Shown piece by piece: positions 8,571 to 17,141 of a DNA stretch of 64,000 nt. Source of the stretch: Chryseobacterium contaminans (lineage in GTDB: Bacteria; Bacteroidota; Bacteroidia; Flavobacteriales; Weeksellaceae). The stretch's first letter is position 1. Each line of letters opens with the position of its first letter. The notes under the pieces were generated by a model. It was not told the origin of the DNA and did no database searches. It saw nothing but the letters and a program-made list of their open reading frames with translations. Location of the stretch: assembly GCF_001684955.1 (NCBI RefSeq), contig NZ_MAYF01000001.1, positions 84,991 to 148,990 on the forward strand, given 5' to 3'. The position numbers and the translations under genes were made by a program.

Positions 8571-8597
8571 AAACCGTGAAAATTACTTTCACGGTTT
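8571..8597 (-). terminator. Terminator of S46 peptidase gene
   Basis: A perfect 11-bp stem (AAACCGTGAAA / TTTCACGGTTT, loop ATTAC) followed by a T-run on the minus strand, 20 bases past the peptidase stop codon. Confidence 0.9.
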
Positions 8598-8617
8598 CAA
8601 AAATATATCTGATAAGA

Positions 8618-10822
8618 TTATTTTTTCTTTGTTTTCTTAGGCATTGTTGTAGTACCTGAGTTTTTAGTTTTTGTATCAGCCGGAGTGTTTGCGTCTCTTA
8701 CAAGCTTTAATTCATCAATTAATCTTCTTGCACCAGCAAATTTATCAATAGTCCAAAGAACGAAACGAACGTCTACGTTGATTGTTTTCTGCCATTCAGG
8801 CTCAAATACGATATCACCGCTTAATGCTTCGCTGTTTCCGTCAAATGCAATACCGATAAGGTTTCCGTCCCCATCAATTACCGGAGAACCAGAGTTTCCT
8901 CCAGTAATATCATTGTTAGAAAGGAAGTTTACAGGCATATACCCTTTTGCGTCAGCATACTGTCCGAAATCTTTAAGGTTGTAAAGGTCAATGACTCTTT
9001 GAGGAAGATCAAATTCTTCATCCCCTTTCTTATATTTTCCAACAAGCCCAGACATATCTGTGTAATAGTTATCAGTAACACCGAAGTAGTTTCTGTCTTC
9101 TCTGATAGGAAGTTTATCAACAGTACCGTAAGTTAATCTCATCGTAGAGTTAGCATCCGGATAGAATTTCTTTTCAGGCATAGCTTTTACTAAACCAGCT
9201 AAGAATAAACGGCTGTTTTTTGCGAAATTATCATCTACTTTAACGTATTTTTCAGCGCTCATTTTCTGATCTGCAACAATACCATTTGCTGCTTTCCAAA
9301 GTGGATCAGCGTCAAGTTTTAATGCATCCGGATTCAATAAGAAATTAGTAGCGGAAGTTTTGTTGGCAAAAATAGAAGAATAGGCCAGGTTAGAAATTGT
9401 TTTAGCATCTAATCCTAAGATGGTAGCAGAAGCAACATCTTTATTTACTCTTGCCTGGTAAAGGCTAGTCATAGAACCAAGCATATCTCCTTCTAATGAA
9501 GGGCTGAAATTTTCGTAAGCAGCTTTAATAGCAGCTTCAGTTTTAGCTTTCATAGCCAATCTTCCCTGCATATCCTGAGCAGCATAAGTTTTTAAAACAG
9601 AACCTAACTGTAAAGCCAGAGAGATATATTTAGCATTTCTAGTGAACTGAGCAGCATAGTTTCTTTCAACATTTCTGTCAGAAGTTTGTTTGTAGTATAC
9701 ACTAATGTCATCCAGAATACCATCATACATAGTATTTCCTGGTTGAGCAGCCCAAACCTTAAATTTGTCTTCTATGGCTTTCTTGTCAGTGATGGTACCA
9801 TTTTTCATTACTGCATCAATTGTTCCCTGTCTGTTTTTCCAGTAGTTCGCTACAGAAGCATATTGAGAAGCATAGTTAAGCTGAGTTGCTTTATCTTTAT
9901 CCATGTATTTCTTCATTACGTCCATTGCGGTTTTAGACGCTTCAACCCAAGCCGGATAGTCTTTGTTTACCATCTGCTGAATTCCGTAAGAAGTCAAATA
10001 ACGGTTTGTTCTACCAGGGTATCCAAGAATCATTGAGAAATCACCAGGCTTAATTCCTTTAAGAGAAACCGGTAAGAAGTGCTTAGGTTTCATTGGAACG
10101 TTGCTTGGAGAATATTCAGCAGGATTTCCAGCAGCATCAGCATATACTCTGAAAACTGTAAAGTCTGCAGTGTGTCTTGGCCATTCCCAGTTATCAGTGT
10201 CACCACCGAATTTTCCTAATGATGAAGGCGGTGCTCCTACCAATCTTACATCTTTATAATCCTGGTATACGAAATAGTAAAATTCATTTCCGTTGAAGAA
10301 ATCTTTTACTACTACAGTATATTTTCCGTTTTCAGAGTTTTCTGTTTGGATTGCTTTAGTTTCAGCATCAATAACAGCTTTTCTCTCTGCTCCGGTCATA
10401 TTATTGTTCAGTTTGGATGTAATTCTTTGAGTAGCATCATCCATTCTTACTAAAAATCTTACATAAAGATCTTTCGCATTGAATTCGTCTTTCTGCTTCA
10501 TGGCCCAGAAACCATTCTTCAGATAATCTTTTTCAGGAGTAGATGCAGCAGCAACAGCTCCATAACCACAGTGGTGGTTCGTGAATAAAAGTCCTTTATC
10601 AGAAACAATCTCCCCAGTACAGAAACCACCAAAACTTACGATAGCATCTTTTAAGCTGGAATTGTTAACTGAGTAAATTTCTTCAGGCGTAAGATGCAGA
10701 CCTTCTTTTTGCATATCAACACCGTTAAGTCTTTTGATGAGCATAAGCAGCCACATCCCCTCATCCGCCCTCATCTGAGCAAAGCTCAGCAAGAAAGTGA
10801 ATAGTAGAAATAGTCTTTTCAT
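8618..10822 (-). CDS. S46 dipeptidyl-peptidase, DPP7 type
   Basis: The 734-residue protein has a signal peptide (MKRLFLLFTFLLSFAQMRA). Its split chymotrypsin-like fold has the catalytic His in TNHHCGYG (His84) and the nucleophile Ser644 in GGNSGSPV. S46 enzymes remove dipeptides from peptide N-termini in the periplasm and supply amino-acid nutrition. Eighteen residues after the Ser lies Gly662 (FDGN). DPP11 enzymes have Arg there to bind acidic P1 residues, so Gly points to the DPP7 class, which prefers hydrophobic P1. The C-terminus is a Lys-rich tail (about 715-734), longer than needed for catalysis. The gene is a single transcription unit with its own terminator. Family call is firm; specificity is inferred. 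Confidence 0.93.
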   Translation of the reverse strand: MKRLFLLFTFLLSFAQMRADEGMWLLMLIKRLNGVDMQKEGLHLTPEEIYSVNNSSLKDAIVSFGGFCTGEIVSDKGLLFTNHHCGYGAVAAASTPEKDYLKNGFWAMKQKDEFNAKDLYVRFLVRMDDATQRITSKLNNNMTGAERKAVIDAETKAIQTENSENGKYTVVVKDFFNGNEFYYFVYQDYKDVRLVGAPPSSLGKFGGDTDNWEWPRHTADFTVFRVYADAAGNPAEYSPSNVPMKPKHFLPVSLKGIKPGDFSMILGYPGRTNRYLTSYGIQQMVNKDYPAWVEASKTAMDVMKKYMDKDKATQLNYASQYASVANYWKNRQGTIDAVMKNGTITDKKAIEDKFKVWAAQPGNTMYDGILDDISVYYKQTSDRNVERNYAAQFTRNAKYISLALQLGSVLKTYAAQDMQGRLAMKAKTEAAIKAAYENFSPSLEGDMLGSMTSLYQARVNKDVASATILGLDAKTISNLAYSSIFANKTSATNFLLNPDALKLDADPLWKAANGIVADQKMSAEKYVKVDDNFAKNSRLFLAGLVKAMPEKKFYPDANSTMRLTYGTVDKLPIREDRNYFGVTDNYYTDMSGLVGKYKKGDEEFDLPQRVIDLYNLKDFGQYADAKGYMPVNFLSNNDITGGNSGSPVIDGDGNLIGIAFDGNSEALSGDIVFEPEWQKTINVDVRFVLWTIDKFAGARRLIDELKLVRDANTPADTKTKNSGTTTMPKKTKKK

Positions 10823-10908
10823 TTTATAAAATAATTTTTGTGTTGCTAATTTACTAATTTTTATGAGATTCTGTCCCGGATTGGTACGAAAATGGGATGA
10901 TAATCAGC

Positions 10909-11343
10909 ATGAAAAAAATACTATTCCCCTTTTTTGCCGTTTTATTTTTAGGACTTGTTTTCAATTGCTCCGCAGTACCGGATAAAAATCCAAGTATTCA
11001 GAGACAGTGGATGCTGATTTCTTTTGATGGTTATTCTAAAGATCAGTTGATAGCTCATAAAGCAGAAATCAATCTGACCGGAAAGATGGAAAAAGGTAAG
11101 ATTCAGGGAAGTGCATACATGGGTTGTAACCAGATGTCTTTTTCTTCTGAATTTAAAAATGACGGGAAAGTGAAAATTTCCCAGGGTGTAAGTACCATGA
11201 AAGCCTGTCAGGATATGAACCTGGAAATCTCTTTTCAAAAGAAATTTGAAACAATGACAACATATTCTGTAGAGGGACATTTTTTAACATTGTCCGATAA
11301 TCAGGGAAATACGATGAAATTTGTAGCTGCAGATTGGGACTAA
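10909..11343 (+). CDS. META/HslJ-domain lipoprotein
   Basis: I start at ATG 10909 (MKKILFPFFAVLFLG), four codons after another possible ATG, because this gives a standard lipoprotein signal with lipobox LVFNC. The mature part (about 125 residues) matches the META/HslJ pattern: an opening tryptophan motif (QRQWMLISFDG), then YMGCNQMSFSSEF, and a threonine-Met-Lys-Ala-Cys motif (STMKACQDMNLE). The two Cys residues probably form a disulfide. The family occurs in envelope proteins linked to stress or heat tolerance in other bacteria. It is divergent from the S46 gene and ends in a strong terminator. Confidence 0.85.
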   Translation: MKKILFPFFAVLFLGLVFNCSAVPDKNPSIQRQWMLISFDGYSKDQLIAHKAEINLTGKMEKGKIQGSAYMGCNQMSFSSEFKNDGKVKISQGVSTMKACQDMNLEISFQKKFETMTTYSVEGHFLTLSDNQGNTMKFVAADWD

Positions 11344-11365
11344 TCATCTCATGATGTAATATAAA

Positions 11366-11387
11366 AAGTCCGCTTATAAGCGGACTT
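11366..11387. terminator. Bidirectional terminator
   Basis: Left arm 11366-11376 and right arm 11377-11387 form a perfect 11-bp palindrome built on AAGTCCGC. T-rich tracts on both sides serve the convergent META gene and the surface-protein operon. Confidence 0.9.
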
Positions 11388-11432
11388 CTTTTGTTTGAAA
11401 AATCTAGTTTGGTTATCAGCTTTTTGAGATTA

Positions 11433-11843
11433 TTAGTTTTTCGGGATTGTCTTTTTTATTTCTTCCAAAGTAGCAGTGTTGGGTAGCCCGATACTTGTTT
11501 TTGTGTTCCTAGAATTTATTGTGTTATGAGATGCCTGTCTGTTGGGAATGGTTCTTTTTATCTCCTCCAATGTTGCTGTATTGGGAAGAAGCTGTCCTGA
11601 GGTATTGGCTGCTTTAGGTTTTTGCTCCTGTTCTTTCACTTCCAGCCCCTGGTCGGAAGTCAGTCCTGTATGAACCGTTTGTTTTTCTATATTTTCTTTG
11701 GCGTCCTGCATCAGCTTTGCTTCATGCTCTTTAATCTGTTTCAAAGCCTGCGCTTGATCTTCTACCGAAGCGGACTGTTTATTTTCCTGAGCATACATAA
11801 AAGTACCTAAGAATAATAATGGGATGATATATACTGTTTTCAT
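11433..11843 (-). CDS. Small secreted protein with two LPNTATLEEIKKTIP repeats
   Basis: The 136-residue protein has a signal peptide (MKTVYIIPLLFLGTFMYAQ), a charged Glu/Lys/Gln-rich helical middle (about 20-70), and a C-terminal half with two copies of a 15-residue unit. The units, LPNTATLEEIKRTIP at about 85-99 and LPNTATLEEIKKTIP at about 119-133, are separated by a Ser/Asn/Thr linker. No known domain is recognised. It is the last gene of the three-gene operon that starts at 14857, six bases after the 840-residue protein gene. The repeats could be peptide-like interaction motifs; this is a guess. Confidence 0.7.
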   Translation of the reverse strand: MKTVYIIPLLFLGTFMYAQENKQSASVEDQAQALKQIKEHEAKLMQDAKENIEKQTVHTGLTSDQGLEVKEQEQKPKAANTSGQLLPNTATLEEIKRTIPNRQASHNTINSRNTKTSIGLPNTATLEEIKKTIPKN

Positions 11844-11849
11844 AACGGC

Positions 11850-14372
11850 TTATTTTATGTTGACTAATACTTGAATTTTTCCAATCTCTTTTTGGTTATA
11901 ATCCTGAAGAGCTTTTCCGATGACCTGTCCTATTTTTACTTTTTTAGGATCTGCCTTCATAGCAATCCCTGTTTGGGATGACGTAACCAAAAGGTCTCCT
12001 CTTTTTATTTTTCCGTTCTCAAGACATATTTTGGTTGGGATCACTCCAATAACACCCATCGGAACTTTATTGGAAATATCTGTATCAATATGTTCCTCTG
12101 TTAAAAGTACTCCCGGTTTGGTTGCATATACACCAGCAACAAGATTTGAATAAGGTTTTGAAGACTTTTCTACCGTTCTGTCGGCATTAGTTGAGATGAC
12201 CAGAATATCACCAGGTTCATATTCAGAAATATTTCCATTTACATCAAATACTTCAGCAACGTCAGCCCCACTGTTTTGAGTTCCTCCATTGAAGAATCCT
12301 CTTCCATTGCTGTCTATACGGGCTACATTTACGGTACCGGGATTTCCGGACTTGAATACGGCAATAGAACCAGTACTGTGGGTTTCTGCTGTAAGTGCAG
12401 GATTGGTATTGGATGTATTAAAATTAACGAGTCTTGCAGCTCGTCCCGTTCCAAAATTAGGAACCCATGCAAAAAGAGCATTTCCGGATCCGTCAGCTGT
12501 TGTTTCAACACCGTCACCGGTATTGGATGCGTTAGCGGTAATCCCATTTCCGTTTCCATCTGCAATAGCAATTAAAGCTGGTCCGTTTCCGGCAGGATTA
12601 CTGGCATGGAACAAACCACCATAACCTCCGGTGCCGGAAGAAATACCATAAATGCCCGCGGTCCCGAAATTAGCAAACTGTGAATTAACTTCTCCTCTTA
12701 CAGCAGCAGAGGTTCCGGTTACCCTGTCAACTTTAAAATTTCCAGCAATACCATTTCCTACGGTTTTTACTGTTATTACATCATTTGTATTATTGTCATT
12801 AAATATTTCAAATCTGCCGGCTCTTCCAGTGGAAAAAGAAGGAACCCATGCATACAGGGCGTTTCCTGCACCGTCAATATTGGTTTCTACACCATTTCCG
12901 TCTTTTCCTGCATTGGCAGTGATTGCATTTCCATTACCATCAGTCAGTGCAATAAGAGAAGCTCCGTTTCCTGAAGGATTTGATGCGTAGAATAATCCTG
13001 CACGTCCTCCTGTTCCAGAAGAGACTCCAAAGATAGCAGCAGCTCCAAAGTTTCCGAAAATAGTATTAACTTCTCCTCTTACAGCGGCTCCTACACTGTT
13101 GGTATTATTGAGTAGAAAAGAAGCTGCATTTCCCTTGGTGTTATCAGGGATGTTTCCATTTCCGTTAGAGGCCACTTCAAAGGTATTGGCATCAGTATTT
13201 GTATTGTTGAAGTTTTCAAATCTACCGGCACGTCCTGTACTGTTGTTAAGGCCTACCTGCCCATAAACACCAATACCCGTTCCTGCTGTATTGGTGGCAA
13301 TAAATCCTCTTACTCCATATCCTCCACCATCATTTCGGCCTACTACAGATCCGGCAATATCACTGGTTGTTCTTCCAACTATTGCTTCACCGCCTCCGTT
13401 ATTATCACCCACAACACCTGCAGAAGTTGTGGCAGTTGTTATTCCGTGTATGGCAAAGCCACTTCCTGTAGAACTTCTTACCCCGGCGCCATTTCCTGTT
13501 GTGGTAACATTGACAACTGTTCCGTTTCCTACGGAGGAAACACTAAGTGCATTATTGTTATTGGCATTATTGAATATTGAAATACTCGCAGGAATTCCAT
13601 TGTTGCTGGTTGCTGTAAGTCCTGTTCCTGTATTACTGTTGGCATAGACTCCGGTTCCATTGGCACTGGCATTTCCATATACCCCCAAGCCATTAGGTGT
13701 TACTCCATATACTCCCCAGCCACTTCCTGCCTGGCTTCCGTAAACGCCTACACCAAGTCCTCCTGTTCCGTTATTGATCCCTCGTATGGCAGAAGAAAAC
13801 CCTCCTGGAGAAGCACTGGTAACAATTCCTCTTATAGCAGCAATATTGGATGTTGTTGTATTGTTACTGCCTTCTAAAGAGGTTCCGTCTCCGTCATTTG
13901 TTAATGAAAATAGGGTAGATGCATTATTTACTGTATTAGCATATGGAATGGAAAAGCTTCCTCCACCGCCGCCCGCAGATTTGGCATACATGGCATAAGG
14001 AACACTTAATAATTGACTGGTTCCTGCTATCGTATAGTTTGTTCCGCCTGAAGGATCAGTTTCTGTTTTTAAATAATAGTTTCCCAAAGTCCAGTCAATG
14101 GAAGAGAATACTCCTGAGAGAACTGTTCCTGTTCCTATTTCCATACTAATAAGACCATTGGCATTCGTATTTCCGGTAAGTCGTTCAGAGTAAACAAGTG
14201 TACCTGCGGGAGAGCCTTGTAATAAGCTTACCTTAATAGCAATTCCCTGATTGATGAGCAGTTGCCCGGATCCGTTTCTCACAATTGCCTGATAGCTCAT
14301 TTTTTCAGGAGCCTGTGATAGCCCCATAAATAGGCCGGACAGAATCCAGAACATTAATAATATCTTTTTCAT
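11850..14372 (-). CDS. Large secreted Gly/Asn/Thr-rich repeat protein (tail-fibre-like)
   Basis: The 840-residue protein has a signal peptide ending near SQA, and an N-terminal domain (about 22-135, MSYQAIVRNGSGQLL to LLSVPYAMYAKSA) common in Flavobacteriia surface proteins. A long repeat region with turns like GIYGISSGTGG and GNGITANAS follows, in the style of collagen/tail-fibre shafts. Two copies of a block of about 95 residues stand out, each starting AAVRGEVN and ending near TGRA. The C-terminal 130 residues (GADVAEVF to NIK) form a distinct domain resembling the GDxL-type ends of fibre proteins. No T9SS sorting domain is present in this protein, but the previous gene has one. Middle gene of the operon; function as adhesin or surface fibre is inferred. 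Confidence 0.75.
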   Translation of the reverse strand: MKKILLMFWILSGLFMGLSQAPEKMSYQAIVRNGSGQLLINQGIAIKVSLLQGSPAGTLVYSERLTGNTNANGLISMEIGTGTVLSGVFSSIDWTLGNYYLKTETDPSGGTNYTIAGTSQLLSVPYAMYAKSAGGGGGSFSIPYANTVNNASTLFSLTNDGDGTSLEGSNNTTTSNIAAIRGIVTSASPGGFSSAIRGINNGTGGLGVGVYGSQAGSGWGVYGVTPNGLGVYGNASANGTGVYANSNTGTGLTATSNNGIPASISIFNNANNNNALSVSSVGNGTVVNVTTTGNGAGVRSSTGSGFAIHGITTATTSAGVVGDNNGGGEAIVGRTTSDIAGSVVGRNDGGGYGVRGFIATNTAGTGIGVYGQVGLNNSTGRAGRFENFNNTNTDANTFEVASNGNGNIPDNTKGNAASFLLNNTNSVGAAVRGEVNTIFGNFGAAAIFGVSSGTGGRAGLFYASNPSGNGASLIALTDGNGNAITANAGKDGNGVETNIDGAGNALYAWVPSFSTGRAGRFEIFNDNNTNDVITVKTVGNGIAGNFKVDRVTGTSAAVRGEVNSQFANFGTAGIYGISSGTGGYGGLFHASNPAGNGPALIAIADGNGNGITANASNTGDGVETTADGSGNALFAWVPNFGTGRAARLVNFNTSNTNPALTAETHSTGSIAVFKSGNPGTVNVARIDSNGRGFFNGGTQNSGADVAEVFDVNGNISEYEPGDILVISTNADRTVEKSSKPYSNLVAGVYATKPGVLLTEEHIDTDISNKVPMGVIGVIPTKICLENGKIKRGDLLVTSSQTGIAMKADPKKVKIGQVIGKALQDYNQKEIGKIQVLVNIK

Positions 14373-14377
14373 GGTGA

Positions 14378-14857
14378 TTATTTTTTGATGATTTTAAAAG
14401 TTTTTAGATTTTCTCCATGCTGATTAATCCTGATGATATACATTGCAGAAGGGATATCGGAGAAATTGAGTTCAGATTTTGATTGTAAAATCACATCTTT
14501 TCGGATTAATTTACCTTGGGCATCAAATAGTTGGTATTCTGCTCCTTTGAAATGATGAGTAGTAAAATCCAGGTATAGATAATCTTTGAAAGGATTAGGA
14601 TACAGTAAAATATCTTTCAGGTCTGATGCCGCAGTTTCACGAGTAGTAAGTGTGGTAATTTCATAGGGCTGTTGAACGCCTTCTAGAATTTCATTGGCGG
14701 CTCCCTTATCGAGATAGGTCATCTGACCAACGCTGTAGGAAACAGAGCCGCTGCCATCTGAAGCATTCATTCCCGTTGCCAGAATTGCAGATTGAGCTTT
14801 CAGGCATGAGAAGGAAAAGACAAACAAGATGAGAGAATAAATAAATGTTTTTTTCAT
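14378..14857 (-). CDS. Secreted protein with T9SS type A sorting domain
   Basis: The 159-residue protein has a signal peptide (ending LKAQ), then a short module ASDGSGSVSYSVGQMTY. Residues 85-159 form a T9SS C-terminal sorting domain: LYPNPFKDYLYLDF, then a YQLFDAQGKLI strand, ending MYIIRINQHGENLKTFKIIKK. The sorting domain directs export through the type IX system and anchoring at the cell surface. Little else is left for a function, so it may serve as an anchor or partner for the repeat protein five bases downstream. First gene of the operon. Confidence 0.85.
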   Translation of the reverse strand: MKKTFIYSLILFVFSFSCLKAQSAILATGMNASDGSGSVSYSVGQMTYLDKGAANEILEGVQQPYEITTLTTRETAASDLKDILLYPNPFKDYLYLDFTTHHFKGAEYQLFDAQGKLIRKDVILQSKSELNFSDIPSAMYIIRINQHGENLKTFKIIKK

Positions 14858-14913
14858 GGATAACGGTTTTTAAGGTGATGAATTCAAGTCTTTCCATCGG
14901 AAAATTGGGAAGA

Positions 14914-14921
14914 CTAAATTA
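14914..14921 (-). promoter_or_regulatory. Possible minus-7 box of surface-protein operon
   Basis: On the minus strand TAATTTAG matches TAnnTTTG at all but one base. No good TTTG box lies upstream, which fits an activator-dependent promoter. A hairpin (arms 14887-14895 and 14907-14915) lies between it and the start codon at 14857. Confidence 0.35.
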
Positions 14922-14952
14922 CGACCTATCATAACCTGATAGCCGAAAAATA

Positions 14953-14982
14953 GACTAACGGCAGAAATAATCGACCAACGGC
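14953..14982 (-). promoter_or_regulatory. Two direct repeats resembling LytTR boxes
   Basis: On the minus strand GCCGTTGGTC (14982-14973) and GCCGTTAGTC (14962-14953) are direct repeats with a 20-bp period. Each matches the known LytTR consensus (T/A)(A/C)(C/A)GTTN(A/G)(T/G) at 8 of 9 positions. They lie just downstream of the LytTR regulator gene and about 30-60 bp upstream of the candidate minus-7 box of the operon starting at 14857, an activator-like position. Confidence 0.55.
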
Positions 14983-15016
14983 GTTTTGTGAATTATTATA
15001 ATAATTGAACCGCTTT

Positions 15017-15724
15017 TTAAGGCTCAAAGAAAGACAGATTATTTTTATATGTTCTGCCAATGGGAAGTTTGATATGATGGATCAGTTCTATTTCATGACT
15101 GCTTTTTCCACGGATGAGGTGCTTGGGTACAGCATAGCTTCTGTGGATTCTGACAAAAGAATCAAAAAAGTTTTTGTGCAGAAGATTACCCAAAGAATCC
15201 AGGATACAGTGTTTCTTTTCTAGAGTAACAATTCGGGTATAATCTTTAAGTGCTTCCAGATACAGAATATCTGCTTTTCTGATCTGAGAAATGTTCCCGC
15301 TTTCTTTGATCTTAATACATTCTTGTCCCAATATCGCGTCATAGCATTCACATTTTTCCTTTACCTTAAAAAACTCGAACAGCCTCTGCATAGAATAATG
15401 AAAGCGCTCTGAAGTAAGAGGTTTGGTAATAAAATCCAGTGTATTGATCTCAAATACACAGGCTGCCAGTTCCGGATGGGAGCTCACAAAGATGCAGGCA
15501 GGAATCTTATGAGCTAACTTACGGAATTCCAGTCCGCTCATGCCTTTTAAATTAGTCTCGGTGATAAGAAGATCAATGGGAAGTTCAAGATAAGAAATTG
15601 CTTTTTCCGCCGAATCAAAAGAAGCGACAATTTCTATATTCTCATATTGTTTAATATAATGCTGAAGAACCAGCCTGTCCAGTTCATCATCATCAATAAT
15701 CATACATCTGATATGGGTAATCAT
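15017..15724 (-). CDS. LytTR response regulator with Glu at the phospho-acceptor site
   Basis: The 235-residue protein has a receiver domain (about 5-125) and a LytTR DNA-binding domain (about 135-235). In the receiver the acidic pocket (IIDDDE, Asp11-13), the Ser of FVSSHPE and the Lys of FITKPLT are present. The residue that should be the phosphorylated Asp is Glu56 in DLLITETNLKGMSGLE (codon GAG). Asp-to-Glu changes often mimic the phosphorylated state, so the protein may be active without a kinase. No histidine kinase gene is beside it. The next operon has LytTR-like repeats in its promoter region. Family call firm; constitutive activity inferred. Confidence 0.9.
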   Translation of the reverse strand: MITHIRCMIIDDDELDRLVLQHYIKQYENIEIVASFDSAEKAISYLELPIDLLITETNLKGMSGLEFRKLAHKIPACIFVSSHPELAACVFEINTLDFITKPLTSERFHYSMQRLFEFFKVKEKCECYDAILGQECIKIKESGNISQIRKADILYLEALKDYTRIVTLEKKHCILDSLGNLLHKNFFDSFVRIHRSYAVPKHLIRGKSSHEIELIHHIKLPIGRTYKNNLSFFEP

Positions 15725-15859
15725 GATCTTCTGGATGTAATTTTTAAGTTAAATATTTAAAAATCAGAAAATTATTATATAAAGTTATTGATTTTTTATA
15801 AAATAAAACGATGCTCAACTTAAATTTATATTAAAATATGTTATTAACTAGAAATTGAT

Positions 15860-15889
15860 TTTGTTTTTTTTCCGAAAAATATTATCTTG
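15860..15889 (+). promoter_or_regulatory. Promoter of hflX
   Basis: TTTG at 15860-15863, a 19-base spacer, then TATCTTG (TAnnTTTG lacking one T) at 15883-15889, 28 bases before the hflX start. Confidence 0.5.
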
Positions 15890-15917
15890 TAAAAATCATA
15901 AACATAGATAGAACTTA

Positions 15918-17141
15918 ATGTTAGAAAAGAAAGAACATAATTATGAAAAGGTGGTGTTGGTAGGATTAATTACCAAAGACCAGGATGAGGAGAAGTTAAC
16001 AGAATATATGGACGAACTGGAGTTTCTTGCTTATACGGCAGGAGCAACGGTTGACAGAAGATTTACCCAGAAGATGTCCCAGCCGGATTCCAGAACATTT
16101 GTAGGAAGCGGAAAAGCATTGGAGATTAAAGAATATGTGAAGGAAAATGAGATAGGAACTGTAATTTTTGATGATGAACTTTCTCCTTCCCAGTTGAAAA
16201 ACCTGGAAAGAGAAATGGAAGTGAAGATTCTGGACCGTACCAATCTGATCCTTGACATTTTTGCACAGAGAGCACAAACTTCTTATGCAAGAACCCAGGT
16301 GGAACTGGCACAATACCAATATCTTTTACCTCGTTTGACGAGAATGTGGACTCACTTGGAACGTCAGAAAGGAGGTATCGGGATGAGAGGTCCCGGAGAA
16401 ACGGAGATTGAAACTGACCGTCGTATCATTCGGGACAGGATTACTTTATTAAAAGACAAACTGAAGACCATCGATAAGCAAATGGCTACTCAGCGTAATA
16501 ACCGCGGAAAAGTGGTTCGTGCAGCGTTAGTAGGGTATACGAACGTGGGGAAATCCACTTTGATGAATGCTCTTTCGAAATCTGAAGTTTTTGCTGAAAA
16601 TAAACTGTTCGCAACCCTTGATACCACGGTAAGAAAAGTAGTGATCGGAAACCTGCCGTTCCTGCTTACTGATACCGTAGGATTTATCAGAAAATTACCT
16701 ACCCAGCTGGTAGAATCCTTTAAATCTACATTGGATGAGGTGAGAGAAGCGGATCTACTGATCCACGTTGTTGATATTTCACATGAAAGCTTTGAAGATC
16801 ATATTGCTTCTGTTAATGAAATTCTGCAGGAAATTGATGCACACAGAAAGCCAATGATTATGATCTTTAACAAGATTGATGATTTCAGCTATGAGAAGAA
16901 GGATGAAGATGATCTAACTCCTTCAACGCGCAAAAATATCTCTCTGGATGAATGGAAAAAAACATGGATGGCCAAATCCAAGTATCCTACTGTTTTCATT
17001 TCTGCTTTAACGAAGGAAAACTTCCCGGAAATGAAAAAAATGATCTATGATGAGGTAATGAAGATCCATATTTCCAGATTCCCATACAATGATTTCCTTT
17101 TCGAATACTTTGATGATGAAGAGGAAGAAAACAACAATTAA
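15918..17141 (+). CDS. hflX: GTPase HflX
   Basis: The 407-residue protein shows the HflX N-terminal nucleotide-binding domain and the family motif GGIGMRGPGETEIETDRR (about residues 150-170). A coiled linker follows, then the G domain: G1 GYTNVGKST (about 212), G3 DTVGFIRKLP and G4 NKID. HflX is a ribosome-associated GTPase that binds near the peptidyl-transferase centre and rescues stalled or stressed ribosomes. The end is acidic (DDEEEENNN). Its TAA overlaps the ATG of the next gene by one base (TAATG), so the two are translationally coupled. Confidence 0.96.
   Translation: MLEKKEHNYEKVVLVGLITKDQDEEKLTEYMDELEFLAYTAGATVDRRFTQKMSQPDSRTFVGSGKALEIKEYVKENEIGTVIFDDELSPSQLKNLEREMEVKILDRTNLILDIFAQRAQTSYARTQVELAQYQYLLPRLTRMWTHLERQKGGIGMRGPGETEIETDRRIIRDRITLLKDKLKTIDKQMATQRNNRGKVVRAALVGYTNVGKSTLMNALSKSEVFAENKLFATLDTTVRKVVIGNLPFLLTDTVGFIRKLPTQLVESFKSTLDEVREADLLIHVVDISHESFEDHIASVNEILQEIDAHRKPMIMIFNKIDDFSYEKKDEDDLTPSTRKNISLDEWKKTWMAKSKYPTVFISALTKENFPEMKKMIYDEVMKIHISRFPYNDFLFEYFDDEEEENNN

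Noticed and set aside
8539..8592. Longer start for the DUF1905 gene at 8592
   Set aside because: This ATG is inside the terminator stem of the S46 gene.
12276..13647. Open frames on the plus strand opposite the 840-residue repeat protein
   Set aside because: They follow from the Gly/Asn/Thr-rich repeats of the real gene and lack start context or a known family.
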